NCBI GenBank assembly: GCA_002839155.1
Contig: PGXM01000006.1
Coordinates: 29,832-93,831, forward strand
From: Tenericutes bacterium HGW-Tenericutes-1
GTDB taxonomy: Bacteria; Bacillota_I; Bacilli_A; Izemoplasmatales; Hujiaoplasmataceae
Direction of reading: 5' to 3'
Length of the DNA: 64,000 nt
A program made the translations under genes and the position numbers. How positions within the stretch are numbered: the first letter of the stretch is position 1; every line of letters starts with the position of its first letter. The notes below the pieces were generated by a model, which was given only the letters and a program-made list of their open reading frames with translations, was not told the origin of the DNA and searched no databases. Shown here piece by piece: positions 44,710 through 54,177 of the stretch.

Positions 44710-44737
44710 TTGTAAGTTTCTATATTAGTGCTATAAT
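44710..44737 (+). promoter_or_regulatory. Promoter of the FUSC-HAD gene
   Basis: TTGTAA (44710-44715), 16-nt spacer, perfect TATAAT (44732-44737) preceded by TGC (extended -10). The ATG follows 53 nt later. Confidence 0.68.
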
Positions 44738-44790
44738 TGTATCGATTATTTGATGAATCTTATTGATTGTCATTTTTTCGGAGGTTCTAT

Positions 44791-46203
44791 ATGCCAAAAA
44801 TTGGATTAAGAAATATTAAAACCGCACTTGCAGTTTTTCTAACAATGCAAATTAATCTTATCCTATATATTATATCTCCGACCTTTGCTTCAACATGGTA
44901 TTCGCCATTTTTTGCTTCAATTGCTGCTGCTTATTCCATGCAAAGAGATAATTCAAAATCATTCTCTCAAGCAAGAATCAGATCCTTCGGTTCGATTACG
45001 GGAGGGGTATTTGGCATGCTTCTAGTATTATTCTATGAGGCATTCATTCAAACATCGATTATTGAAACCTATGGTGCTATTGGTAATATGTTCTTTTTGT
45101 ACTCTCTCACCGCGTTATTTTTAGTGATATTGATTTATATGATGGTTCGGTTCAAGTTTCATGAATTTGTGTTTGTGGCTGTGTTAACATATTTAAGCGT
45201 CACCATTTCACTTAGAAACAACTTACCTGTCGTTCCATTCGCATTAAACCGAATATTATCAACGATTATCGGAGTGTTAGTGACCCTTTTGATAAACAAT
45301 CTAAATCTTGCTCGTTTCAAAAACACCCATTTGTTATTTGTTAGTGGCTTAGATCAGTGCCTTTTAACTCCTGAAAAAAAATTAACCTCTTATACTTCCT
45401 ATACATTAACCAAATTGCTTCATGATGGATTAAATTTCACGATTTCAACGTCAAGAACTCCTGCTTCACTTTCAAGAATTTTAGATGGCATTCCTCTAAA
45501 GAACGAATTAATGATTATGAACGGGGCTGTGAGTTATGACATACAACATGAAAAGTATACGGACATAAAATACATTAATAAACCAGCTCAAGCTTTCATC
45601 AATGCCTATTTTGCATCCATCAATCGCAATGTATTTACGTATACAATCATCGACCAAGCATTAAGTATTTATCACACTTCATTTGGTAATGAAGCTGAAG
45701 AAAAATTTTATCTTGACCGCAAAAACGATTATTTCAGAAATCATATTAAAGGGATAATTGGTTTAAAAGAAGATGCAGTCTTTTATATCGTCATCGATAA
45801 ATTAGTTACGGTTGAAACCTATGCTCAAGATTTATTAAGTCAATTTAAAGATGATATTACTTGTCAAATTTATCCTTACTCACTCATTGACGATTATTAT
45901 TACTTAAAAATATATGCCGCTGGGATTTCAAAAAAGACGGCCCTTGATGAATTTCTCAATAAAAATCAAGAAAGTGCCGTCATCGCCTTTGGATCAAAAA
46001 CATTTGATATTGATATCATGAAAAACAGTGATTTATCGATTGTATTAAATAGCGCTGATAATGAAGTCAAAGCAATCGCTGATATCGTCATTCCATCAGA
46101 ACAACCCGATGAATTGATTAAAATTATCAAAAAGATATTTTATGCTCGCGATTACAAAAAAACACTTTTGAAGCTAAAAAACCGTTATCAAACAAAAATT
46201 TAA
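44791..46203 (+). CDS. FUSC/aromatic-acid-exporter membrane domain fused to a degenerate HAD domain
   Basis: 470 residues from the ATG at 44791 (GGAGG 6 nt upstream, which excludes the longer TTG frame). Residues about 1-175: six hydrophobic segments of the FUSC/ArAE type (MPKIGLRNIKTALAVFLTMQ, TWYSPFFASIAAAYSMQ). Residues about 180-465: a Cof-type HAD phosphatase fold (FTISTSRTPASLSRILDGIP, ELMIMNGAVSYD, ending DNEVKAIADIVIPSEQPDE). Its catalytic motifs are lost: motif I, normally DLDGTLL, reads SGLDQCLL (nucleophile Asp to Gly), and motif IV, normally GDSxND, reads GSKTFD. Inference: a ligand-binding or regulatory domain on a membrane transporter. Monocistronic with its own promoter. Confidence 0.8.
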   Translation: MPKIGLRNIKTALAVFLTMQINLILYIISPTFASTWYSPFFASIAAAYSMQRDNSKSFSQARIRSFGSITGGVFGMLLVLFYEAFIQTSIIETYGAIGNMFFLYSLTALFLVILIYMMVRFKFHEFVFVAVLTYLSVTISLRNNLPVVPFALNRILSTIIGVLVTLLINNLNLARFKNTHLLFVSGLDQCLLTPEKKLTSYTSYTLTKLLHDGLNFTISTSRTPASLSRILDGIPLKNELMIMNGAVSYDIQHEKYTDIKYINKPAQAFINAYFASINRNVFTYTIIDQALSIYHTSFGNEAEEKFYLDRKNDYFRNHIKGIIGLKEDAVFYIVIDKLVTVETYAQDLLSQFKDDITCQIYPYSLIDDYYYLKIYAAGISKKTALDEFLNKNQESAVIAFGSKTFDIDIMKNSDLSIVLNSADNEVKAIADIVIPSEQPDELIKIIKKIFYARDYKKTLLKLKNRYQTKI

Positions 46204-46214
46204 TCATAACCTAT

Positions 46215-46246
46215 AAAAAAACGACAAAATTTATGTCGTTTTTTTT
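46215..46246. terminator. Bidirectional terminator between convergent genes
   Basis: AAAAAACGACA and TGTCGTTTTTT form an 11-bp stem around a 7-nt loop with A- and T-runs, between the FUSC-HAD gene (plus) and the helicase gene (minus), touching the stop of the latter. Confidence 0.85.
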
Positions 46247-49200
46247 AATTGGTTTTGATAATCTCTTTAATTTCTTTTAAAATTTTATTAGGATCCTCAT
46301 ACCAATTCATATGGAAGATTCTATAAATTGTCCAACCTCTTGATTTTAAGAATTTTTCTTGGTGGAGCAGTTCTTTCCTTGCGGTTGTATCTTGATCGAC
46401 ATATAAATCACAAATAATCCCTAATTTATATTTCTGTGTTTCAGAATCAAAGATTGCTAAATCAATCTTGAATTGTCCAATACCGATATTAGCCGTCGTT
46501 TCATAGCTTAACTTCAATAAGCGTTGTAAGATATCTGAAGTCATTTGATTTAAAAGATTTGAAGCGGTGATAGATTCTTTTTGGTAAAGACTTCTTAAGA
46601 CTTCGACGGTTAATTCATGATTACCGCTTGATACATAGAAACAATAACGCATGAAATCTTTTAATAGTTTGGGACCTTTGCCACTTAAGTCATCGACTTT
46701 GAGTTCTTCTGGATAAAGCGAGGAAACAAAATAGATTTTCTTTCTCGCTCTCGTAATCGCCACATTGAGTCGGTTTTGTCCGCCTTCATGGTTTAACCAT
46801 CCAAAACGTCTTTTTACGGACCCAGTATCATCTTTTGCATATCCCATGGAAAAGATGATAATGTCTCGTTCATCCCCTTGAACGTTTTCGATGTTTTTCA
46901 CAAATAAACTTTGATCACTTTCAGAAGAAGTTCGGTACACTTCTTTTTCTAGCCGTTTTTGATGAACACCAGTTTTAAATAACTCCGTATCAATTTCATT
47001 AAGGATTAAATCTCGTTGATTCGAATTGAAAGTAATGATTCCGACAGAATCATTTTCTTCTTTTTCTAACAAGACTTGTTTTAAAATCTTGATTACTGTT
47101 TTTGATTCTTCAATATTACTTCTTTTTAAGAATGTTCCATCCTTAACATAAACATACGTGATTGGTTGTGTTTTCGGGGTTAAAACATTCGGAGAGATGA
47201 TAAGTTTACCTTCATAAAACGCGTGATTTGAAAACTCTATCAACTCCTGGTACTGACTACGATAATGATAATTGAGAATACTTTCTTTATAACGATATCT
47301 CGCTAAGTCTAGTAAGCTCTTAGCATCAAAGGTCACATTCTTTAAAACTTCGTCTTCATCGAATAAATCTTCTTCATCTAATCTCCCCATGCCTAAAGAG
47401 GAAGGTCTTAACTGTTTAGGGTCACCCGCAATCACAACTTTCTTCGCTCGATAGATAGCGGGTATTCCTTTTTCAACATACATTTGTGATGCTTCGTCAA
47501 AAATGACTAAATCAAATAAGTTAAGCTTTAACGGAATAATCGAAGATAAAGCTTCAGGGGTTAATAACCAGACTTTAATATGGGTAAATAATTCGGGGTA
47601 GAATAGTTCAAAAAACGATTTGACCGAAGGTAATTTATCACTTTCTAACAATCGTTTGATATCCATAATCCGTTTCGTATTATTAAAATCAAACGCATGT
47701 TTAAACAGAGCCATTTCAAAGGATTCTTTCGCAACGCAAAGTTTCTCCTCCATCAACGCTTTTAATTCATTCATTTTCTTTTCATATTGATGGATGATAT
47801 AAAGATACTTTTGATTGTTTGCTTGATATTCTTCTAAGAAACCTGAAATGTAAGCATCAAATAGATAGATTCTTAGTTTTTCATTTAGTTCAATGGATTT
47901 AAATATATCATCTTTATGAAGCATCGATAAAAATGATAGTTCTAACTTTGTCAGTTTTAAATAATTGGTTTTGATTTTGTTCAAATTTTTGATATCTTCG
48001 ATGAAGAAGCGATAGAAACTTTCATCAAACATCAAAGCGGATAGTAATTTCTTATCAATCGATTTTTTTGTGGTAATAAAGGATAACTTCATCGATTGAT
48101 TTGTTAGAAATGCTTTTATTAACTTTCTTTTTTTAAAGAACCAAGCTTTAGCATAGTGTTGTTTAAATGATTCAATATCGGTTTCAAACGTCGATAAATC
48201 GATTAAACTGCTTCTGACAATCTTCGTTTCAATCTTTGAAAACCAAGGATAAGATTGTAGGGTTTGATGATAAGCTAAAAATTCTTTGATTTTCTTGTCT
48301 TTATCAAAGGTTTTCTCTAAAGCTTCGATATCATCAAAACTGGGATTTGATAAATATTTATTCATCACGTGATAAACTTTTTTTGGGGTCAAGTTTTGAA
48401 GAATGTCTTTATCTTTAATATATCGTTCATAAAAATAGGCGATGGGCTTATTTTGTCTCTTCGTCTTATAAAGCAAATTGATGGCTTGATTAAACTGTAA
48501 ATCAAGTTCTTTGATTTCTTCTTCGATTTGATAGATGTCATTATTATGTAACCGTACTGGCGGTGTTTGGTGAATGAGACGCTTTAATTGGTCGTAGAAG
48601 ATGAGTTTCGCTGAAGCGTCGTCAATGAACATGGCATACCTTGAAGCGTTGCCTAAACGGTGATAAATCACATCTAACGCGACTTTCTTCTCACTCACGA
48701 CTAAGACATTCTCATTTTTTAGAATTTGATGGGCAATTAAAGAGGTTATGGTTTGACTTTTGCCAGTTCCTGGAGGGCCCCAAATAACAATCTTCTTTTC
48801 TTTATCGATTAATTCTAAGACTTTTTCTTGAGAAAAGTTCATATCATTGATATAGATGAGTCCGTATTCATCCGCGTCTTCTGAAGCAACTTCAATCGAC
48901 AAAGATTTTTCTTGATCATAAAGGTTGGTTTCATCAATGAGACCTTCTAATAGCTCATTATAAGAATTAGATTCAATAATATCAGCCATATCCTTTTGAA
49001 TCATCGATGAATATAGGAAATATCGGCCAAAAGTTATATAAGGTTTTAACACAAAATGATATTTCTTTGATTTTAAAAACTGATCTTTGAGCTCATTTTT
49101 ATAGGGGATAAAGGGTTCTTTTTCATGAAGTTTTAACTCAAGTCCATTCGCTTGATAAAATGGAATGATGACATTCTTAAGCGTGTTCACTGATAAATCA

Positions 49201-49946
49201 AAAATTTCAGGGAAGACGGTTGGCAAACTCGACTTGTCAAGTTTCGCAACCGTTAACAATAAATCGCGGTTAAAAACGATATCTTTGGTCTTGTCGAAAG
49301 ATAACGTATAAGTTTTTTTACTCCGTTCTAAACGCACAGGAAAATAAACTAAAGGTGCTTTTATCGGAAACTCTTCTTTTTTATAAATACCTTCGACATA
49401 AGGATAGCCAACATATAGATGATAGATCCCTAAGTCCTTATAATCTTTATTGAGATTACGGTAAAGGGTTGTTAAATGTTCAAAAACGGATTCATTTAAG
49501 GCATCAAATTTAAGGGTTGATTTCTTTAACGATAAGAAATTTTGAAGTTCTTCGATTTTTGTTTCATCATATAAATCAAAACTTCTAACTTTATCAATTC
49601 GACCCATATATAAATTCGGGTTCGATTTTGAGATATCGGTTAGTCTATCTTTATACCTATCTAAAGCAATGCCGGCTTCTTTTGAGAATCTTACCGGCTT
49701 AACGTCTTCTTTGATTGATTCAAGGATGACGTCTAAAAATAGATACGCATATTGTTCTAAAAAGTCTTTATCTAGTCCAGGAATGGCTAAAAAATCACTT
49801 AATCGTGAGGGCTTTTTAATCGACATTTCTCTCAATGCTTCTTCAGTACAAATAGTCTTTTTTTCATTTTCAAGTAAAAGTCTATTTCTCAACTCATTTC
49901 TAAGTGAAATCAGTTGATCATATAAGAGATTCTTTTTTACAGGCAT
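46245..49946 (-). CDS. Superfamily 1 helicase with C-terminal PD-(D/E)XK nuclease-like domain
   Basis: 1233 residues. The first about 350 are a DUF4011-like region (PSRLSDFLAIPGLDKDFLEQ). The UvrD/Dna2-like helicase core has Walker A IWGPPGTGKSQTITSLI (about 388), Walker B LVIFDEASQMYVEKGIPA (about 815), VVIAGDPKQLRPSSLG, YHYRSQYQELIEFSN, VQGDERDIIIFSMGYA and LNVAITRARKKIYFVSS. The last about 100 residues resemble the MTES/Vsr-like nuclease fold (FKIDLAIFDSETQKYKLGII, ARKELLHQEKFLKSRGWTIY), with Asp and an acidic position but an atypical ICD where E.DG is usual. Proteins of this design act in DNA repair or defence. AAGGAG precedes the ATG; 24 nt from the membrane protein gene upstream. Confidence 0.85.
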   Translation of the reverse strand: MPVKKNLLYDQLISLRNELRNRLLLENEKKTICTEEALREMSIKKPSRLSDFLAIPGLDKDFLEQYAYLFLDVILESIKEDVKPVRFSKEAGIALDRYKDRLTDISKSNPNLYMGRIDKVRSFDLYDETKIEELQNFLSLKKSTLKFDALNESVFEHLTTLYRNLNKDYKDLGIYHLYVGYPYVEGIYKKEEFPIKAPLVYFPVRLERSKKTYTLSFDKTKDIVFNRDLLLTVAKLDKSSLPTVFPEIFDLSVNTLKNVIIPFYQANGLELKLHEKEPFIPYKNELKDQFLKSKKYHFVLKPYITFGRYFLYSSMIQKDMADIIESNSYNELLEGLIDETNLYDQEKSLSIEVASEDADEYGLIYINDMNFSQEKVLELIDKEKKIVIWGPPGTGKSQTITSLIAHQILKNENVLVVSEKKVALDVIYHRLGNASRYAMFIDDASAKLIFYDQLKRLIHQTPPVRLHNNDIYQIEEEIKELDLQFNQAINLLYKTKRQNKPIAYFYERYIKDKDILQNLTPKKVYHVMNKYLSNPSFDDIEALEKTFDKDKKIKEFLAYHQTLQSYPWFSKIETKIVRSSLIDLSTFETDIESFKQHYAKAWFFKKRKLIKAFLTNQSMKLSFITTKKSIDKKLLSALMFDESFYRFFIEDIKNLNKIKTNYLKLTKLELSFLSMLHKDDIFKSIELNEKLRIYLFDAYISGFLEEYQANNQKYLYIIHQYEKKMNELKALMEEKLCVAKESFEMALFKHAFDFNNTKRIMDIKRLLESDKLPSVKSFFELFYPELFTHIKVWLLTPEALSSIIPLKLNLFDLVIFDEASQMYVEKGIPAIYRAKKVVIAGDPKQLRPSSLGMGRLDEEDLFDEDEVLKNVTFDAKSLLDLARYRYKESILNYHYRSQYQELIEFSNHAFYEGKLIISPNVLTPKTQPITYVYVKDGTFLKRSNIEESKTVIKILKQVLLEKEENDSVGIITFNSNQRDLILNEIDTELFKTGVHQKRLEKEVYRTSSESDQSLFVKNIENVQGDERDIIIFSMGYAKDDTGSVKRRFGWLNHEGGQNRLNVAITRARKKIYFVSSLYPEELKVDDLSGKGPKLLKDFMRYCFYVSSGNHELTVEVLRSLYQKESITASNLLNQMTSDILQRLLKLSYETTANIGIGQFKIDLAIFDSETQKYKLGIICDLYVDQDTTARKELLHQEKFLKSRGWTIYRIFHMNWYEDPNKILKEIKEIIKTN

Positions 49947-49970
49947 CGATAATCTCCTTTTCTAAGTCGT

Positions 49971-50549
49971 TTAATACTTTGTATCCTTGAAATAGATTTC
50001 AGACGTTAAAAACCGTTGAAATAAGCGTTTGCGAATCACAATTTCGTGGGTATCAAAAAAGAAGAGTGAGAAAGCTTCCCAAAGTAAAAACCAACCGCCG
50101 ATAAAAAAGCCCTCAATTAAGATATTGGTGAGGATGGACAACCCCGCTGTATTTCTTAAAAAATAGGCAGCGATTAAGAAAATAATGGCAAAGATGATAT
50201 AAACAAAAAGTCTTCGATAATTTTTCTTAATCTGTTTTTCAATCATCGCTAATTCAACGCGAAAGTTATTAATAATTGCTTTGATGCTTCTTGTCTCTTT
50301 TTCTATATCTCTCAAAGGCGTTGGCATATAAAAACAGAGTTCAATTTTTTCTCTCACTGGGATCTCCGTTGAGGCTTGTTCGAGATAATCCATCAGTTCT
50401 GGTTCTAGTCCTTTTCTTTTGACTGGAGAAGCATCCCATCCATTGAAGAGTTCACTATAGTCATCTAACGATATTTCAATCATATAAGCGGACGTATCCG
50501 TATTTTGATTATAAAGATTTAAGGTGTCGATTTTCTTTTTGTTTTTCAT
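49971..50549 (-). CDS. Membrane protein of unknown function linked to the helicase gene
   Basis: 192 residues. A soluble N-terminal half (SAYMIEISLDDYSELFNGWD, VREKIELCFYMPTPLRDIEK) and two transmembrane segments at about 112-130 and 140-160, then a short basic cytosolic end. AAGGAG precedes the ATG. I do not recognise the family. The 24-nt spacing to the helicase gene indicates one operon, so a role with it is possible. Confidence 0.6.
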   Translation of the reverse strand: MKNKKKIDTLNLYNQNTDTSAYMIEISLDDYSELFNGWDASPVKRKGLEPELMDYLEQASTEIPVREKIELCFYMPTPLRDIEKETRSIKAIINNFRVELAMIEKQIKKNYRRLFVYIIFAIIFLIAAYFLRNTAGLSILTNILIEGFFIGGWFLLWEAFSLFFFDTHEIVIRKRLFQRFLTSEIYFKDTKY

Positions 50550-50646
50550 AGAAATCTCCTTGGTTTCACAATAATAAGATTTAATCCTACTTTCAATTAT
50601 ACTATAAGACTTCCATTAATTCTCAGAAACTCGAAAGGTATTTTAT

Positions 50647-50674
50647 AAAAAAGACTGATATTAACATATCAATC
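50647..50674 (-). terminator. Terminator after the SHOCT protein gene
   Basis: GACTGATA (50653-50660) and TATCAATC (50667-50674) form an 8-bp stem with one G-U pair, followed on the minus strand by six T. Confidence 0.7.
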
Positions 50675-50704
50675 ATGTTTTATTATTGCGACTAAAAATA
50701 TTTG

Positions 50705-51526
50705 TTATAACGCTTCTTCTAATAACTTATCTTTTTGTTTTTGATACTCATTTTGACTAATTTCGCCCTTTTCTAACAATGTTTGTAATCGTTCAATTTG
50801 AGACGAAAGTGCAATCTTTGATTTCACATGGTTAAACGCTCTCACGTTTGATAGTCGATTCTTTTCGATTACTTCAAGGCTCTTTTCTGGGATTAATCCA
50901 TATAATTCACTATAAAAATAATGATCAAACATGAGACTAATGACATGGTTATCGATATCTTTCGCTACTAATATCGTTTTATTTCCATCCTTTTTATCAT
51001 AATCAAAATATTGAATAGACTCTATTGGGATAATTATATGAATCGGTTGATGATAGTTGATATGAAGGGGAGGTTGTTCATAGAAATGAAGTTGATGAAA
51101 GTCTTCCCAAAAATAGACGGGAATCTCATTTTTTATAATTTGTCCATTCACGATATATTGGGTTATTATCGGATAAAAAATCAATGTGATATTAGAAAAA
51201 ATATCGTCTGAAACACTTTTATATTGTTCTATCACTTTTTCATATTTTTCAATCTGATTCTTGTTAAAAATGACTTTATCTTGGGTCTTACCTAAGGCGA
51301 CAATCATGATAGCAATCAATCCACCAATGATATACCACTTTATCGGTTGAATAAATTCTAATAATTCTTTAATAATATTTGAATTTATTATATATAAAGC
51401 AACGATGACAATCGCCAAAGTTATTACAAATAAACTAATAATTTTCAATAGCAGAAACCATGGACGTTTTACATCATGTCTTCTACTGAAATCTTCTAAC
51501 ATAATTTCGTATCGAATATCCAACAA
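50705..51526 (-). CDS. Membrane protein with C-terminal SHOCT domain
   Basis: 273 residues starting at TTG (51526) with GGAGG 5 nt upstream. Two transmembrane segments near the N-terminus (about 26-48 and 64-80), a soluble middle of about 150 residues (YFWEDFHQLHFYEQPPLH, IIIPIESIQYFDYDKKDG) and a C-terminal SHOCT motif (IERLQTLLEKGEISQNEYQK). SHOCT is a short helical pair that appears at protein ends and may mediate binding. Function unknown. Confidence 0.65.
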   Translation of the reverse strand: MLDIRYEIMLEDFSRRHDVKRPWFLLLKIISLFVITLAIVIVALYIINSNIIKELLEFIQPIKWYIIGGLIAIMIVALGKTQDKVIFNKNQIEKYEKVIEQYKSVSDDIFSNITLIFYPIITQYIVNGQIIKNEIPVYFWEDFHQLHFYEQPPLHINYHQPIHIIIPIESIQYFDYDKKDGNKTILVAKDIDNHVISLMFDHYFYSELYGLIPEKSLEVIEKNRLSNVRAFNHVKSKIALSSQIERLQTLLEKGEISQNEYQKQKDKLLEEAL

Positions 51527-51577
51527 TAGATCCTCCTAAGAGTACAGACTAAAAAATTAAAATTTAGATGCTTCTTA

Positions 51578-52501
51578 CTATAAAATCATGTTAATAAGTT
51601 TATTGTAAACATTAAGACGGTAGCGTTTCATCACTTTTAATGCTCTTAACGTATTAAATAGGCCATACTTTGATTCTTCTAATTTGAAATGAATGAGTCC
51701 TGATATTTGACTTCCTTTTGGCATGAAAGGGCCTTTGAAAGCATGTTCAATGATATTTAATGCATCATCCATTCTTGAATCAAGTGGAAAATTAATCGAG
51801 TCTAAATACTCTAGAGCTCTTAAAATATCGTATTTCCACCTAGGGGGATAACTGGACTTTATCATCGCTGGATGAATTGGTGTTTTTGTTTGGTGTGCTT
51901 GATATAAATTGCGTTTCAATAAAGTTTCAATGCCCATATTCATCGCAAGTTTAACTTCATCGATACGGTATGAATATCCGTTATAAATATAATCTCTCAA
52001 TGATTCAAGAATTGAGAGTGTCGTATGAACGGATGAAATTTTGGGAGAAGGTCTATTTTCCCAACGACAATTCCATCCACCATCCGTCATCACATGACTT
52101 AAGATATAATCAATCATTTCATAATTTCTATCATCATCTTTTTTTCCATAAGTCGATAACGATAGTAACATTCCAGCAATACACATATCAAGATGTGTTT
52201 TGCGGTTATACATCCCATCTTCTTTCCATAAATGACTGAGTAATGTATTTAAAGCGTCTTGATAAATGGAATTCAGTGGATCTATTTCCATATATCTTAA
52301 TTCCATCATCGTATAATGTGTTGAAATCCATTTTGGGCCATAAACGCCATTCCCCCATAAATGGGATTTAGGTTCATATAAATCAAAGTATCTTTGAATA
52401 TATCCCTGGTTATCAAAAATTACTTCCTGACTTAACAAATACTTTTCAGTTAATCTTTTTATTACAGGATCACTTCGAAGCAATTGATCAATGACATTCA
52501 T
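51578..52501 (-). CDS. Alpha/alpha-toroid protein (prenyltransferase/terpene-cyclase-like fold), function unknown
   Basis: 307 residues from the ATG at 52501 (AAGGGG upstream). Helix-rich with repeats resembling the toroids of squalene cyclases and prenyltransferase beta subunits: LLSHLWKEDGMYNRKTHLDM, IDYILSHVMTDGGWNCRWEN, ISSVHTTLSILESLRDYIYN. There is no DXDD catalytic motif of class II terpene cyclases, so catalysis of that kind is unlikely. Monocistronic. Its substrate or partner is not evident. Confidence 0.55.
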   Translation of the reverse strand: MNVIDQLLRSDPVIKRLTEKYLLSQEVIFDNQGYIQRYFDLYEPKSHLWGNGVYGPKWISTHYTMMELRYMEIDPLNSIYQDALNTLLSHLWKEDGMYNRKTHLDMCIAGMLLSLSTYGKKDDDRNYEMIDYILSHVMTDGGWNCRWENRPSPKISSVHTTLSILESLRDYIYNGYSYRIDEVKLAMNMGIETLLKRNLYQAHQTKTPIHPAMIKSSYPPRWKYDILRALEYLDSINFPLDSRMDDALNIIEHAFKGPFMPKGSQISGLIHFKLEESKYGLFNTLRALKVMKRYRLNVYNKLINMIL

Positions 52502-52605
52502 AATTTCCCCTTTTCTCAACAAGAATAATACAGTTGATTTTGATTCAGTACATCATTCATAATAAATTAATTTAGCAACTCTGTCAACAAACCCTATGAT
52601 ATATA

Positions 52606-52650
52606 AAAAAATTCTATCTCAAAGTTAAATTTAAACGAGACAGAATTTTT
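52606..52650 (-). terminator. Terminator of the toxin-antitoxin pair
   Basis: AAAAATTCTATCTC and GAGACAGAATTTTT form a 13-pair stem with one A-C mismatch around a 16-nt loop, followed on the minus strand by an A/T-rich run. It lies just after the antitoxin stop. Confidence 0.75.
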
Positions 52651-52653
52651 ATG

Positions 52654-53658
52654 TTATTCATATATGTCTGATTTAACTAATCCATATATCTTCTTTAATG
52701 TATTGGCGTGATGATACGAAATATATGCCCCGTCTTCCGTTAATAGCCATGCTTCTTCCTCGTGGGATTCATCGCTGATGTGTTTTGAAGTCTTGACTAA
52801 GAGATGTCCCTGGATTTCTTTGATAATAGATTTTTCTAAATCATCAAAATTCTTCAATGATATTTTCTCTTTTGATTTATAAATTTGATATTTGTAGTTG
52901 GATAGATCAATCGTCTCTTTGATTAACTTCCCTTCCACTAAGAGTTTATCGACTAGTTGATAAAGGGTTGAAACAAAAGGACCTTTATCGGCTTTTTGAT
53001 AACTTAAACCGGTGATTGAAACGGCATCATGATGATAATGACTAAAATCGGCGTAAAATAAAGCTTTATTAAGTTTTGTCATCGTCGCTCCGTTTTGACA
53101 GAAGAATAAAATCATATCAATAATTTTTTGGATATTAAAAGAATTATACCCTTGATACTCCATTGAATCTTCTCTCAAATACATTGATTGCGATGTGAAT
53201 GAAAACGCATTAATTTTTAATAATTCTTTCTCAGTAAAATATGATGAACTATTTTTAGCAAATAACTCTAGTGTATTGGGATTATTAATCACAATTCTTA
53301 ATATTTGAAGAAAATGATCATTAGGAATCGCTTGTTCGGTCTCATAACTAACGAGTGTTTTTTTTGCGATACCTATAATTTTTGAAAAGGTGGATTGACT
53401 GATATTATATTGATTTCGAAAATCAATAATCGTTTTGCCAGAAATACCATATTGAAGATTATAATGAGCAATAGCTTTCAACGAAGCCTGATTGTCTAAT
53501 TCGTAATCATACATTTGATTTTTACATGTTTCACAAAATAGAGCGTCTGCTAAAAAAGAAACGAATTTGCCGTTATGATTAAAGTCATATTTTTTTGGTG
53601 CAACAAAAGTACTTGTCTTACTTTGACAAATATCGCAATATGAAAAATTATCTTTCAT
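52654..53658 (-). CDS. Panacea-type antitoxin with MqsA-like zinc finger and HTH
   Basis: 334 residues in three parts. The zinc-binding start has two CxxC pairs (YCDICQSKT and FCETCKNQMY), as in MqsA/YgiT antitoxins. A Cro/XRE helix-turn-helix follows at about 80-125 (FRNQYNISQSTFSKIIGIAK, LVSYETEQAIPNDH). The C-terminal half is a SocA/Panacea domain (DUF4065; NIQKIIDMILFFCQNGATMT, LNKALFYADFSHYHH, YQKADKGPFVSTLYQLVDKL). Panacea domains neutralise toxins of many families. The toxin-like gene lies 12 nt upstream on the same strand. Such antitoxins usually repress their own promoter. Confidence 0.8.
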   Translation of the reverse strand: MKDNFSYCDICQSKTSTFVAPKKYDFNHNGKFVSFLADALFCETCKNQMYDYELDNQASLKAIAHYNLQYGISGKTIIDFRNQYNISQSTFSKIIGIAKKTLVSYETEQAIPNDHFLQILRIVINNPNTLELFAKNSSSYFTEKELLKINAFSFTSQSMYLREDSMEYQGYNSFNIQKIIDMILFFCQNGATMTKLNKALFYADFSHYHHDAVSITGLSYQKADKGPFVSTLYQLVDKLLVEGKLIKETIDLSNYKYQIYKSKEKISLKNFDDLEKSIIKEIQGHLLVKTSKHISDESHEEEAWLLTEDGAYISYHHANTLKKIYGLVKSDIYE

Positions 53659-53670
53659 TTTATCCTCTTT

Positions 53671-54003
53671 CTATTCATCTTTGTGAAACGAGATGCAAAC
53701 AACTTCCTCACCTGTATGAGCCACTTCAATCTTAATTTTAATATAGGCTAAGACACCATTAACTATTCTTTTAAATACATAAGCCTTACCATTATTATCA
53801 TAACTTGGACGATAATCGATACAAATATCTTGTTTTCTTAGTAGCTTTATCTGTTCCCATGCTTCCTTAACGGTAATACCAAAATCATCAAATAGTATCT
53901 CGAGGTATGATTTTCCATTGCGTATACGGTTAGAGAAAGAACAATGATTCGATCGAATCAAAACTCTCATATTCGTTAAAAATACAACTATTTCATCAGG
54001 CAT
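53671..54003 (-). CDS. MqsR/RelE-like toxin candidate
   Basis: 110 residues, ATG at 54003 with AAGGAG upstream. The C-terminal half (CIDYRPSYDNNGKAYVFKRI, AYIKIKIEV, EEVVCISFHKDE) follows the strand order and ending of MqsR (YRP...VYLKITV...VLIVSFKEK). MqsR is a ribonuclease of the RelE fold. Gene order toxin then antitoxin is that of mqsRA. Similarity is distant, so the exact toxin family is uncertain, but pairing with an MqsA/Panacea antitoxin supports the call. Confidence 0.65.
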   Translation of the reverse strand: MPDEIVVFLTNMRVLIRSNHCSFSNRIRNGKSYLEILFDDFGITVKEAWEQIKLLRKQDICIDYRPSYDNNGKAYVFKRIVNGVLAYIKIKIEVAHTGEEVVCISFHKDE

Positions 54004-54177
54004 TTTTCTCCTTTTCTATTTTATACCTTTATTATATTCCATTTTAATATATGAGTCAATTATTTTTGGTAACAATTGTAACCGATTTTATATAATTATC
54101 AGATATTTATTTATTTCCCCAATAAGATACGTACTTCATTCGTATAACAGTTGTAGACATCACCAGGAGGTCGTATT

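Noticed and set aside
51578..52501. Squalene/terpene cyclase assignment
   Set aside because: The toroid-like repeats are present but the DXDD motif and typical length are not.
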